Assembly: GCA_037954235.1 (NCBI GenBank)
Contig: JBBMOA010000004.1
Coordinates: 15,062,601-15,126,600, forward strand
Length of the DNA: 64,000 bases
Direction: 5' to 3'
Origin: Aulostomus chinensis
Taxonomy: Eukaryota; Chordata; Actinopteri; Syngnathiformes; Aulostomidae
The translations under genes and the position numbers were made by a program. Below are positions 39,330 through 51,418 of the stretch, piece after piece; the first letter of the stretch is position 1, and the number at the start of each line of letters is the position of its first letter. Under the pieces are notes generated by a model that saw nothing but the letters and a program-made list of their open reading frames with translations, was not told the DNA's origin and did not search any database.

Positions 39330-39835
39330 AACGTACAACTCTAGCAAGAATTTCGCCTGGAGGGAAAGCCTTAGTAAGAACGACAAAGTGCCTCAAGTTT
39401 GATTTGCCGCAGGTGCTGCCATCTAGTGGCAAAAGACATGCCAGGTTTTTTTTTGGCTCTCTTTAACATAATTTCACCACAACTGACCACAACCAATAAT
39501 TCAACGTCAACAACATCTTTCAACATTCAAAGCGTCAGATTAAAGTGCCTTGATGTTCCCTGAACAGTTGAGTCTTCAAATGCCTCTTAAAAGTAGAAAG
39601 GGACTCTGCGGATCGTATGGACTTGGGTAGTTCATTCCACCATTTGGGAACAACAGAGGAGACGAGTCCAGCTAGAGATTTGAGCCACGCTGGCCTGGGA
39701 GCACCAGCCGTCTCTCACAGGCGGAGCGTAGCGGGCGAGAGGGGGTTCAGACCCGGATGAAGGATTCCAGGTAGGTGGAAGCTGTTATTGTCGCTGTCTT
39801 GTAAGCCAGAAAAAGAGCTTCGAATTTAATGATCA
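39330..39835. mobile_element. Dispersed teleost repeat, family uncertain
   Basis: The phrases GTCCAAAGCAACGTACAA, TAGTTCATTCCACCATTTGG and GAGCTTCGAATTTAATG resemble a middle-repetitive element common in fish genomes. The order and spacing fit one old insertion. I do not see coding sequence or clear ends. Confidence 0.4.
39418..39429 (-). promoter_or_regulatory. Candidate CTCF core motif (minus)
   Basis: GCCATCTAGTGG on plus, that is CCACTAGATGGC on minus, is an exact match to the core CCASYAGRKGGC. It lies in intron 1 within a dispersed repeat. Confidence 0.4.
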
Positions 39836-40026
39836 TTAGAAAATAACACGGGCCTCAATTCCCATTTGTAATTAAATTATTGACATTTACTGTGTTTTCA
39901 TTATTGCTCCCATTCCATCACCATCAAGAAGTCAATTAAGAAGTTCCCTCAAAAGAGAAAATTTGGTCTCGACAATGAGGATGTCTCAACACACCCCTAC
40001 TTCCTTCCTGCGCTGAACTCAAACGA

Positions 40027-40136
40027 CCATCCACCCATCATCCACACCACATATCCCGTAAAGGGTCACATGGGGGCTGGAGGCTGTCCCAGCTGTCAGT
40101 GGGCTACAGGCGGGGTACAACCTGAGCAGGTCGTCA
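40027..40136 (-). mobile_element. Degenerate L2-type tail fragment, reverse orientation
   Basis: On the plus strand CATCCACC...GGGGGCTGGAGGCTGTCCC, then GGCTACAGGCGGGGTACAAC, is the reverse complement of the common tail (GTTGTACCCCGCC...GGGACAGCCTCCAG). It is more diverged than the other copies. Confidence 0.55.
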
Positions 40137-42341
40137 GAGTTATTTATTTATGAGACGGATATGTCCAGGGTTTTTGATGGTTATGGGTAGGGCCACTTCC
40201 ATGATGGTCTTCCCCTCATTTGCCCATCAATTCATTGGTATTTCTGGTATTACCCAGGCACCAAGCCCTACTGCCGATAGGATCTTAAAAACTAGTTCTA
40301 TATTATCAAAATTTTGATATAAACTTGGTTGTTGGACTATCAAAGATTGTTGCAGCATCACTGATTTCACTCTATTTAAAAAAAAAAAGCCTTAAATTGG
40401 AGATATTCCGTTATAAACTTGTCCTTCACTAATACCGTTTCTTCTTTCTCATTAGACAAAAAGCTCACACTTGAGCTGTTGTGAGGTTTAGAGATTGTAA
40501 TCTAAAAGATTCCCTCCCAGAGGGAGTTCATGGAAAGAAACTAGGAAGATTTCACTTCAAGGTTCTTCTGCAAGTCCTTAATGCCAAACTTATTTCTAGA
40601 AAGAACGACACATAGGAGTTAAAAAATACATACCCTGTAGACTGTATTCTCATGCTTTAGGCTGCCAAAGTATTGGAACAGTTTGTCATGAAACACTTTA
40701 GGTCTCACTGGGTAACTGCTCAAAGTCTCGTCTCCACTCAAACTTGCGGTATTAACAGCTGAATGTCACCCGTCAACTGAGCAGGAGCGTGTTCATGAGT
40801 GACTTTCAATAGCCGGGAAGTTGTTTTCAAATGAACTGATGGAAAAAACACAATGTTGATCTTGCGATGCACATCATTCGCACTCAAATCGCCGTTAAAA
40901 AAAAAGAAAAAACAAAAAACACAACTTTCACACGTGGGCTCAAGTCCCGGCACATGCGAGCAGCCACAAGAACCCACAACTCGATATTCAATCTCAGAAT
41001 TTCTGTTCCACAGCCCAGCAGCCGTGTAAAACATCCCCACAACCCTTTTGAGCCTACAAACTGTCACAGGAAGGGAGATTTTGACAACAAAAACAATGCC
41101 TCTTCTCCGCTCCTCTCATCGTGTTGCGCAGTCACTGTTTCAGCACTGTTTGAAACCTTAAATCCTTCTCTAATAGTAGTAATTGAGGCTTCTAATCGGT
41201 TCTTAGAGAGAGACAGAGAGAGAGAGGCAAGGATGACTCCATTATAGGAAGCATAGGAGATGCATGAAAAAGATAGGGATGTTTGAGGATGGCAGGGTGG
41301 ATGTAATTGAACACTCGGGGATAGCTAATAAGAGCGCTGACGACGTAGCAAAGCACCTAATAAGCAACGGGCTTCCACTTTCAACCTCTCTTCCTGCGCG
41401 TCCATGTCATCTCCTTCTGCTTTTCCCTCCTTAGCCAACAGAGGGGCGACAAATTAAAGCTAGAGCCTGAATAAAGAGGAGTAGAAAGAGAACAAGAGGG
41501 GGCGCCGATGGGTACTGGGTCGATCGGCACTGGGTGCAGATACGGATGTAGGCAATTTAACATACAGTATTTAGCGTCAGGTTAATGACTATATCCGTGT
41601 GCGCAAGGGGATCAAACGGTGCTCGGCATACAAAAATAGAGAATGGCCTCCTTGAAACCTGAACTATCCGTAATCTTCGTCAAAAGTTGAGTTCTGCAGC
41701 TTTATCCGAATCCTCATGGATGAAAGCTCCATCTGACTGCTCCATCGCCATTCGACAGCAATGTATCTGCCTGATTGGTTCTCCTAGGCTGATGAACGTC
41801 GCTGGCAAACATAGAAAATGGCGTCTTTGGAAGCATGGAAGAGTAACGCTGAGCAGAAAAAACTTGGTATGCCGATTGCCCGAAGGTGAGTCGTCTACCC
41901 TCTCGTAGATAGTAGGGATGGGCTTGAGTGATCAATTACTCGCCATTTTGAAAAAAAAAAGTGATCTTGCTTTCAAAATAAAAGCAGCAATGCAGGTATA
42001 AAACCATCGTTTTGTCAGCTGGCTTAAGCGCTTAACTCTGAAAAATTCTGCGATCCCTGGATCTGGGACAACATCGCTTGTGTCCTTCAGAAGGGAACAA
42101 AATGCAGCTGCAGATTTTGAGTTTTGAGATTGCAGGACTCACATCGTCTTACAAGGCTAGTAATAATTACCCCCATTACATTCAAAATGTAATACTTTTA
42201 CCCCTTACTAGTCATTTAAAAAGTAGCAAGTTACAGTACATTACTTTTGTGTTACTTGCTCATAAATCTTTTTATTCTGCACAGAAACAAAGCTTTTATT
42301 TATGATGCAATTCATTTTCTACTTAAACCAACATGCCGGAA

Positions 42342-42357
42342 CCCCCCCCCCCCCCCC
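42342..42357. repeat. Poly(C), 16 bases
   Basis: Pure C run in intron 1. Confidence 0.95.
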
Positions 42358-44346
42358 ACATCACTGCGGAGCGCAAATGAGTTAAGTGATATCTTCTGCT
42401 TTATTGAGGCCAATAACACCATAACTGCAGGTTTTGTAAATGTCTCGCAGCCTCATTATCTTTCATGGCAGGAGTGAAGTTTCTGCCTCTCCTCTACCAT
42501 TTCCCCTTCAGCAAATCAGTGCGGGCACTTCACCACAGCCCCCTGCCTTCATCTGAAGAGCCGCGTTAACGTGAAGCCTCGACAACAGTGTTTTCTGCAC
42601 TCCATCAAGCACTTACGTTGGGGTGTATTAGACCTGTGGAAGAACTGACTAAACAGTTGGATGAGATCATTATAAAATAATGGGGCGGTGCTGGAGGGCA
42701 GCCATGCACCAGAGAGCTGGTGTGGGTTACGCGAATCCCGTTCTGTTGAGATTGATTGAACGGCTGAAATCATGACTGAAGGTACACAGCTGGTTTGACC
42801 AAGCTACGGTAAAAAGGTTGCTAGCAAAAACGTGCAAGACAAGGAGGACAAACCGTCTCCGAGGTGGTTACTAGATAGCTTTCGAAAATTTGTCAATGTT
42901 TTCTTATATTTACACTGAGAGCCGTGAGTCACACTGATTAGTTTTTGGTGGCAGGATTACATGTAGCATGGTAGAAAGTAAAAGTCTCCATAATTCAGTG
43001 TTGCAAAAGTGAATTATGTTACAATTATCCGTGGCAAAGTAGTCACTTAAATAATGTCATGCTACAAATGGCGTTTTACACTCAAACTGTAACAGCTGGC
43101 AAACTGGCAACGAATCAGCCAAGTGGTGATTTGATCATTAACTGAAATCCATCGGTTGATACGGTGCACATTGCTAGCAGCCTCTGATGCTAATCTGCCA
43201 ATGCTAACGCACAGCCTCGCTGAAACCATGTTTTAACAAAGTTTATCTTATTTAATTTTGAAATAAAAAGGCCAGTTTGCACATGTACGGTATGTGCAAG
43301 AAATAATATATTTACAAGATAGCCAATTACAATTATACAATAATTAAGACAATTCCACAGTACCAAATACAACATACGGTAAAGGGTACTAGCTACCTGA
43401 GCTGTAGAGAGCTTTGACTGTTCGCAGATTACAGATGTAAGGGAAGAAAGATGTGTAACTGGTCAGCAATATTGTCTGCAGTTAACAAAAACACAATTAT
43501 ATCCACTATAAAATATCACTTATTCATTGATTACTATTTTCATTCCAGGAACTGTGACCAAAGGCGGTGAACACATCTAATCACCGTGCACCAGCAACAT
43601 GAGACGTAGGTCAAACTCGTTCCGTCCCTCTGAATGTTTGACCTCACACTCGGGACCAAGACTAGCTGGGAGTGACTGGTGACCCCACTAGCGCCTCGTC
43701 CACACCCTCCATGTCAGACGGCGTATCTGCCCTGACAGAACTAACAGCTCCCATTGTATCACCTCCCTCTGCAGGTGTCCAGACATATTAAATCAGAGGG
43801 AAGAGAATTGTTGTGACACCTCCAAGTGTCTGTATTTGCTCCAGAGCAATCACACCTGCTGCTAAGATTCCGGCGCATCCCCACAACAAACGATTAGTAC
43901 CAGTAGGTAATGACACCACAATGAATATCAAATTAGATAGGGTTCATTTGCAGCCATTCTTAAAATGCCCAATTAAATTTACTCAATTCTAATTATGAAT
44001 ATTAGTTTTTCAACAAAGTCTTCGTGAGGGTTTTTCCCCTCACTTCAGGTTTTCATTCGATGTTTTCTCGATCTCTTTTAACAAACTCTTGTCTGAGACA
44101 AATTCAGTTACAAGATTTCCAGAAACTTGAAGTAAAGCTTAAACTACTAGTTAAGGGGACATTCGCATTGATTTAAAACTGCAAATTTTACTGCAACAGA
44201 TTTCAAGGACACCAAAGGAAAGCCGAGCAAATTGGGCGATCATGTGCACGGATTATGTTTTCCCCCTTACTGTTACACATTGATGTATCAATTTAAATCT
44301 TCTTCGTCTTCCAAAATTATTGACAGAACAAATTGTTACTCCGTTT

Positions 44347-44376
44347 CTCTTCCTCCTCCTCCTCCTCCTCCTCTTC
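44347..44376. repeat. (TCC)n microsatellite
   Basis: About nine CTC/TCC units, polypyrimidine. Confidence 0.9.
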
Positions 44377-44525
44377 GTCACCCCTCCAGCTGTCTGTCTC
44401 TCTGCTACATGTCATTTTGAACTGTGCTCAAATGACTAAACCACAGGGATGAGGACCCTGTCACCTCCACACTTTCTGAGCAAAGTCTCTACCCATCCAT
44501 CCATGTATTAACGCTACCATTCTGA

Positions 44526-44527
<2 letters not shown>

Positions 44528-44574
<47 letters not shown>
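44528..44574. repeat. (AC)n microsatellite
   Basis: About 23 AC copies. Confidence 0.97.
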
Positions 44575-44576
<2 letters not shown>

Positions 44577-46862
44577 TCTGTGATGATGTGTATAAATAGA
44601 GAGATTAGAGAGGCTCCCGCTGGCCAAAATGTCCAATTAACGTCAATCTACACGCCTACACAAGCAGACTACTGTTAGTGCTGTACTGAGTACTAGCTTC
44701 CCTGATGGTTACACACACTGTCCAATGAGTCTAACACTACTTCTGCTGCAATACGACTCCATTAAGGGGCTCTAGCGGAGCCATCACAGGCCATCGAGGG
44801 TCCACTTTTCTCAGCGTGTATCTCAAAATATTACACATCAGATGGGCTTTTGGTGTCCCACTTGAGACATTTTAAGTACTTAACGCCTCGAGTGTGTGAT
44901 AGGACAAAATGGCTCATCAAGTCCTTTATCACATTTCGAGGTATCTATAGAAAAGGTTTCCGTTTTTTTTTTTTCAAAGTAAGACAGTGGCCGCCATATT
45001 CCAGAGGTATTTGTGATTCCTTATGGAAGTGTCACAAGTGCACAAGTCACAAGCAGATGTCAACTTTAGCTTCAAGTCTGAAGTAACTGTGGCGAGTCCC
45101 TGCGGATTTGCGTTTTACTACCTTTAAAAGAATAAAATTTAATTTAAAAAAAAACGCCCAGTTGTGTTTTAAACATAAAAATGCAAACATTTAACTAGGA
45201 GCTACTCTGAAAATTCAGATTTAGATTCTGGATCAGTTCTGAAGTGGAATAAATGCACCTCAACCAATGTTTTTTCATATAACCACATTTCATTAAGATA
45301 CATAAGAAAATTTCAGTTTCCCAGCAAAAAGTCAAACTCTCCACCGGTGATCACATGACCTCCTTGGCAGCGGGAATTAAAGTAATGAACTCCTTCTGAA
45401 TCACCTGTTGCAAAGTCTAACAAGTCACGGCGAAGCCGAGAAGAACCTTCTAACAATCAGGATTTTATCTCCACTTTTTCCCGTATGAGCCAGCAGAACT
45501 AGCGCGTTGCATTAGCCTCTTTATTCTCAAACCATACATTCCTAAAACAAATCGAATAAGTCAGAATGGCTGACATCCTCATTCTGGCCACCTCAATATA
45601 TTCTGATTTATTATTTTAGATGTATATTTTGAGACGTCATTGGAACTCTGTGTATACAGACTTGCTGTTCTTGTATTGGCTAGCAGGCTACCTATGTGGT
45701 TTGCGTTGTGCACGTGCAAGGGGAGTGCAGCTCACCACAATACCTGACATCTGTCTTTAAAATTGGTTATTCCATCTGTAATTCTTGCTCTTATTCACTG
45801 ACTCTTGAAAATATTCACCTTTACGGAATTTTCCCTGACACTTTCCCTCGTTGATGTCGTCTGCTACGCAAATCTCGAGAAGTCCCGTGCGGTGGCAGCT
45901 GACGCGAGATTTAGCATGATTCAAAATGGCAGCACCCATGGAATTCCTTGGACATAGCGTGACCGCATAGTGCAGGTAGAAAAAAGCAGCTTCTTAAAAA
46001 AAAATATGCACAAGCGACTCGCTGTTGAAAATCTGAACTAGCCACAAGCTAACGGGCAAACAAGGCTAGTATTAGGACTGAAACCTGTTAGTGTTCATCA
46101 AGGTCTTAAACCCTCAATCTGGAACCGCCGCTTCCCTGTATGTAGTCCCTAGTACTTTTGAAAAAAACTGCCATAAAGAACCGGCTCAATATTTGAGGAA
46201 ATACACATAAACTCTAGCGGAGAGTTTGATGAGACGATAGCGTGCTCGCTACACAGCCAGCCTACTTTTTTTCCAGTGTTCAAAAAAAGCCCAGCTACCA
46301 GAACAATTAAAGCTGGAAAACCTCAAGTTTTACCTTGGCTGTTTAATCCCATTAAGAACTTTCTCCTCCGTCCACCCTTGTGTCTGTCTCTACTTTGGAT
46401 GATGTATTTTGTGCTCTGCCAGCTCCCTGCTGCTTCACTGCATTACTTAACTGAATATTGATTAGCTTTGCCAAAGGCTCTCCTCCTCCCTAACATCCAT
46501 ACTGGTGATAGAGACTTAAAAATAAACCTCAAAGTAAGGAAGCAGTGCTGTATGGTTGTTTTGTTGTTAAGTCCCCCCGCACACACACACACTCTACTTC
46601 ATATTTGGGTATATACAGATGTGCTTCCTGTTCTGGTCAACCCTCCCATCCAAACAGCTGTTAGCTATTCCCAAGGTTGCCTGGGCAACAGTGCAATGGA
46701 AAATTCTTGGGAAATTCCATGTGGCAAAGGATGCGAGGTAGTAATACAGCACCAGGGTAGCTCAACAATTTTCTTTTCACAAACAGCGCAAACACACACA
46801 CACACACGAAGTTTGATGAGAAACTTGAATTTAAAAGCTACATTTCACTCAGGAGCATGCGT

Positions 46863-46880
46863 GGGGGGGGGGGGGGGGGG
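46863..46880. repeat. Poly(G), 18 bases
   Basis: Pure G run in intron 1. Confidence 0.95.
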
Positions 46881-47283
46881 TTGGGTCCACTGTCACTCCA
46901 CACCCCATTCCTATATCTTAGCTGCCTGTCTGAACCAGGACAGAACCTCAAAGACACAGGCTTGTCTAAATATATCCAGGGTTGACACAGTGGCACGGGG
47001 GAGTGGGCGGGGGGAGAGAGACTGAAATCAGTGAGAAAAGGAAGTTTGACAGAAAATGTTCAGTAGGGGGAAGGGGGAAGTAAAATAAAGCAGACACTGG
47101 ACCTCCAGTAAATCTGTGGGAGTGCGTTTGTGTCTGTATGAAGTAACTTTCAAGGTCACATACGAGACTACAGGTCACAGTCAGGGACAAAAGCTGTGCC
47201 ACCTATTGGTAAAATACTATTCTCCTCCAGGAAATGGGTGTATGTCAGTGTGAAGTGACTAAAAATGACTTAACGGGAGTGTG

Positions 47284-47286
<3 letters not shown>

Positions 47287-47315
<29 letters not shown>
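47287..47315. repeat. (GT)n microsatellite
   Basis: About 14 GT copies. Confidence 0.96.
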
Positions 47316-49046
47316 CCAGATATAGCCCACCAGCTGCTTGACTCTACATGTAGGTAAGAGCACGCCTCCTGAAATATACCTGCTAACTCCCTCACTTCCA
47401 TCTGCTTGTTACATCTGATAGTTTTCTTCAAACGTTCCCGTGTCGTCCTCATCGTCACAGTCCAGGTTTTAAAGGCTGGAAATAAGTGAATGAATTAAAA
47501 AAAACAACAACTAATTTTTCAACTTCTTTATGATCCTTGAATTTCATCATTCCCCCCCCCCCTTTTCCTTTCTCACACCAGAGCAAAAACAATGAGTGAT
47601 TTCACTTTTTAAAGTGGACCAAAAACTTACTAGACTGACACCGTTTCAACTAAAAGGCCACTGTGAGTTTGCACCAGTTGTAAAAAAACAAAACAAAAAA
47701 TAGCGGTTAAAATGCTGCAAGCCAACTTTTGTATTTATCTGACCACCGAATGACAGACGAAGGCAAGATTGCCATCTTGATACTCCCGAGTTATTATCTT
47801 TCTAAAAAAGTGTGGATGGAAACAGGAAATTACAGTACACTGGGGTATTTAGAAATCTTGATGGTGGGTTTTACTACCATAAAATATACACACCTTCCTC
47901 TTCCAATTAAAACTATATAAGATCAATTTATTACACAAAGGAACTTGGCCAGAAAGTTTGGGATAATTGTTTTTAAAACTTAAAAAAAAAAAAAAAACAG
48001 TGCCAAATATGCACTATTTTGTAATGAACTATAATTCATGATGGATCTGTTCAGTGAGAAGATAAAACCACACGGGGACCCGGCCGTAGCTGAGCCATGC
48101 CGCTTCCTTACGACCCCTACAGGTGGCCTCATAACCGTCAAGGTCCAAAAAATACAAAGACGGACGTTAATGTAATCAAGAATGGGTTAATAACATCTCA
48201 AGTTAAAGTTTAGCTTGCCCACCCCCCCCCCCCCTTGTCTCCAAAAACCCACCAGCACCCACTCAAAAAAAACAACTGCTCACATGACTGTTCAGTGGTT
48301 CCAGCTCCAATTAACAGTTTCAAAGTTTAGAAAAACCTGCACGGCGCGTGATGGAGAGGCTCTGGGTCGCATCCCCTACCACGCGTCAGTACTGTTGACT
48401 CAACCAGAAACGCAATCAATCGCCTCTGTTAGTTCGTCGAGTTCCCGTTCTATGCCACCTCGCCAACCTGGATAAAATGCTTGAGCCGATGACATCATCG
48501 CCTTCATGGTGGCATGGGGGGGGGGGGTAGCAAGCAGCTCCGCTCACTGAAAGTTCTTGATGTTCCGGGGTCTCCCCTTCCTCAAGAACCTGCTGCGCTA
48601 CATCCACATAGCTTTGCTCCGCCTGTTGCCCGTGCTGCTCTGTGCCGCAACGAAGTGCCCACTCACATTATGCCCGACGATTGCCAGAGACAAGGGAGCA
48701 AGCAGAGGAGCCTGGTTCCAGCTGAGCATGAAATCTAGTTAGTCTTTGGGGAAAAAAAAACAAAAAAAAACAAGTGCGAGTGGGAGAAAACTGAGTGGGG
48801 GGTGGGGGGGGCAGGAACTCTGAGGAAAGGGGAGGATGGAGGCCGAATATGGCCGGTTGGTGACTCAGGCAAAAGAAGCATATGATCAAGTCTGGGATTT
48901 GCCAGATCCGACACAATTTACAGACACTTGGGTGACACAAAGATCTGGGTTTTTTGGCGGCAGAGCCATAAATATGCAGCAAACTGTCCATACACAGAAG
49001 ACATACAGGATCAACAAGGCAAGAAGTCTGGACTGGGCTGTTTTCT

Positions 49047-49077
<31 letters not shown>

Positions 49078-49406
49078 AATCTCCCCTCATCTCTGAGTGT
49101 GCTCGATGGCGCCGGGATCTTTGGGGCATAGTCTATGACATCAGACTTTGCATTTCAGATTCGATGAAGTTAAAACGTCCGCCTTCGGGGCTACAAAGAA
49201 CAGGAGGAGAAGAGAGACATAGGGAGCTGGACAGAATGAAGATGGACAGGGGAATGAACAAGACGGAGAGAGAGAGTGAGATGAGAGTGAGAGGGGATGG
49301 AGAGGAGAGGCGGAGCGATGAAGATGCGCTGCAGTTTGATAAAGATAAATATGGAGAACACGGCCATGCCAGCACACACCTCCTGTAATGCAGAGTGCAG
49401 TTTCTG

Positions 49407-49418
49407 CCACTAGAGGGC
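49407..49418 (+). promoter_or_regulatory. Candidate CTCF core motif (plus)
   Basis: CCACTAGAGGGC is an exact match to the CTCF core, about 2 kb into cacna2d1 intron 1. Confidence 0.45.
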
Positions 49419-49429
49419 TCTCAAACGTT

Positions 49430-49437
49430 TGACGTCA
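49430..49437. promoter_or_regulatory. Palindromic CRE, TGACGTCA
   Basis: A full CREB/ATF consensus palindrome lies 12 bp from the CTCF core at 49407-49418 and about 2 kb inside cacna2d1. The match is exact but short, so function is inferred. Confidence 0.3.
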
Positions 49438-50640
49438 CCGTGAAGGAGCTAAGAATCGTGGGTGTCGTCTTGAACTGGAGCCAAAAATAATCACACCAAA
49501 AATAACTGTGGGTCAACCAACATTTAGAAAAAAAACAAACAAACAAAAAACACCGGTTTTATTCTGGATGCCCTTCGAAAACTTGCATTTTCGAGTTTGT
49601 TTTTTTATTAAACAAGAGAATTGCCCCCAATCGTCTACTGAAATCTTTATCTCTACGCCTGTGTAGCAAAAAGAAATGAGGAATAAAAACCAACCAGCCA
49701 CCAGAAACGCCAGACTGCAGTTCCTGACGTGTCCACCGAATTGTTTTCAGTTCTTCCTCAAGCCCCAGTGGACCTCGGTGCCTAATTTCATGACTTCTGA
49801 AGAGGAGGAGGCAAAATTTGCAGATTTCTGTCCAGAAAAAAACCGACAACCACCTTTGGAATCAATAAGCACAACAACAACAATGGAAAGCAGAGGTCAG
49901 GATGCTTTTAGCCATCTGAATGTGTGGTGTAATTAGTCACAGAGTCGTGACCTACATGTCTTGATTTCCTGGAGGAAAACTCACTGGGTCTCTCCCTCCA
50001 TCTTCCGCCCTTCTACGTTCACCTTGAGGAGGCTTGTCACTCAAAATCATCGTCCAGCAGCACTGAGACCAGCTCGGACGGACATCCACGTACTCGCTAC
50101 CGGACAACTGCCGCCGCCTGTTAAGCTAAATTGAACTGCTGCCAAATCTTTGCTGCCAGTTTTACTTCATGTTTTTGGTTTGGTTTTTTTTGCCCCCTGA
50201 TAGTTCCACTGTGCCTCTCAACGGATCAACATTTCAGCCTGTGTGAATATCGTGTACACAACCCGCAGATCAATCCACTTAGGGCCTGAGAAATAGAGGG
50301 AGTGGGCCGGCCGCTCTGCTAGTCTGACATCATTTTACTTGGCCATTAGGCTGAGTGCCATCATGGCTCACCACCTCTACTGGGGAGGGGGGGGGGCGCG
50401 GCTGTACTTGGGCTGCGTTCAAAACCCAACGCTGTCGAGTCCTGCCTCGTTTAGAATCATCTGGAACCTCACGGACCTGTTGATTGTGTGCGAGGAGAGG
50501 CGTGGCGGCTGAGCCGGCTCCTACACGTCAGACTAATTTGGGAGCTGCGACGCTGCGACTGAGGAGGGATCCACTGCTGCGTCTATTATGGAGGCACTGC
50601 AAATATAGACGTTGATAAGTAATGAAGAAGGAGTGAGACA

Positions 50641-50678
50641 CCCCCCCCCCACACACACACACACACACACACCCCCCG
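50641..50678. repeat. Poly(C)-(AC)n-poly(C) compound repeat
   Basis: Ten C, eleven AC units, then a short C run. Confidence 0.93.
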
Positions 50679-51338
50679 CCCTGCCTGAGCCAGGGATGCA
50701 TCATCTCGAGGAGGGTATGATGCTTAGCTACAACCCCCCCGCCCCCCCCGCCCCCCTTTGTGGGTCCCACATGGTCTACAACAACATCAGGTCACTTCAG
50801 ATGTTTATTTGCTCCAATTTCACCTCACGAAAGCAACAGATTCATTTCCAGAAAGAAAAAAAAAACACCTCAAAGACGTTGGTGTTTCACCTCGGCTATG
50901 AACCATAAACTTTGGAGATGCTTCAGTAAGAAAAGTTTGGGAACTCCTGAGACAAAACCTGAAGCCCCCCCCCCCCCCTTGCCCACCCCTCCTCTACCTC
51001 CTCCTCCTCCTCCTCCCTTCCTGGCATGACTCCTCAACACCACATGCAACACCGCTGCAAGCTGGCAACAAACACACGTACTGGCTTAAAATATCACAAG
51101 GCAAAGTTGTATCCGAAGTAATGTGCAGCCGTCATCACTCGGCAACCTTCCACAAAACGCAGGGAAAAGGAATAAACAGCAAGATGATGTTACGGCATGA
51201 ACGGGGTTATATAAAGCTGCAAGAAAAGATATATATTTAGGTGTACATGCATAGCAAGGAATAAAACTACAACAATGACGTGCTGCGTTCACGCAACGCG
51301 ATAATAGGAAGACTTTCTCCGACCAACAGGCTACTCAC

Positions 51339-51418
51339 ATATGCGCTGATGGAAATTGTCCGGTCGACACGGACGAAACGGTTGACAGGAGTAAAAGTAG
51401 GCGGACTGGGTAATCCAT
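51339..51418 (-). CDS. cacna2d1: cacna2d1 exon 1: start codon and signal peptide
   Basis: The exon reads MDYPVRLLLLLSTV then SSVSTGQFPSAH, plus two bases (AT) of a split Met codon. The run of leucines after one arginine is a typical signal peptide, with probable cleavage near STG/QFP. FPSA followed by exon 2 (VKEWVDQM) aligns with human alpha2delta-1 FPSAVTIKSWVDKM, which fixes the frame. The donor is AT|GTGAGTAG, phase 2. I chose the ATG at 51418-51416 because its context is strong (G at -3, G at +4). An in-frame ATG at 51448-51446 has a poor context (T at -3, C at +4) and would add ten residues, MLVLLGKNTA. An in-frame TAG at 51497-51499 rules out a longer N-terminus. The frame closes just after the donor, so the exon never forms a long open frame. 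Confidence 0.87.

Larger units (their letters stand above)
32727..51338 (-). other. cacna2d1 intron 1
   Basis: About 18.6 kb, as expected for the long first intron of this gene family. It contains a SINE followed by a 420-bp AT microsatellite (34480-35150), other dispersed repeats (39330-39835, 40027-40136), two exact CTCF core motifs (39418-39429, 49407-49418) and a palindromic CRE (49430-49437). I recognise no other gene or exon in it. Confidence 0.75.
1..51418 (-). other. cacna2d1: cacna2d1 gene, 5' part (exons 1-6 and introns), incomplete at the low-coordinate end
   Basis: This is the 5' half of a calcium-channel alpha2delta gene. The product is an extracellular, GPI-anchored auxiliary subunit that raises surface expression of high-voltage-activated Ca2+ channels and is the gabapentinoid target. 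Six exons were found by matching short conserved peptides and then fixing splice sites; the donors are GTGAGT (four), GTAAGC and GTAAGT. They join without frame error into a 166-residue N-terminus. Exon lengths and phases agree with the human CACNA2D1 layout as I recall it. The piccolo exon upstream on the same strand repeats the human PCLO-CACNA2D1 order. Cacna2d2 is the main alternative, because exon 4 (AAENFQ) looks D2-like, but exons 1-3, 5 and 6 look more D1-like. I cannot tell which teleost ohnolog (a or b) this is. The Cache and VWA domains, the MIDAS site and the gabapentin-binding arginines lie outside the window. Confidence 0.85.

Noticed and set aside
46468..47025. 185-codon plus-strand open frame
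   Set aside because: Built across a CA repeat and an 18-base G run; composition is low complexity and no family is recognised.
48400..48740. Overlapping frames on both strands near 48.5 kb as a gene or retroelement fragment
   Set aside because: No recognised reverse transcriptase, gag or cellular domain; broken by a G run.
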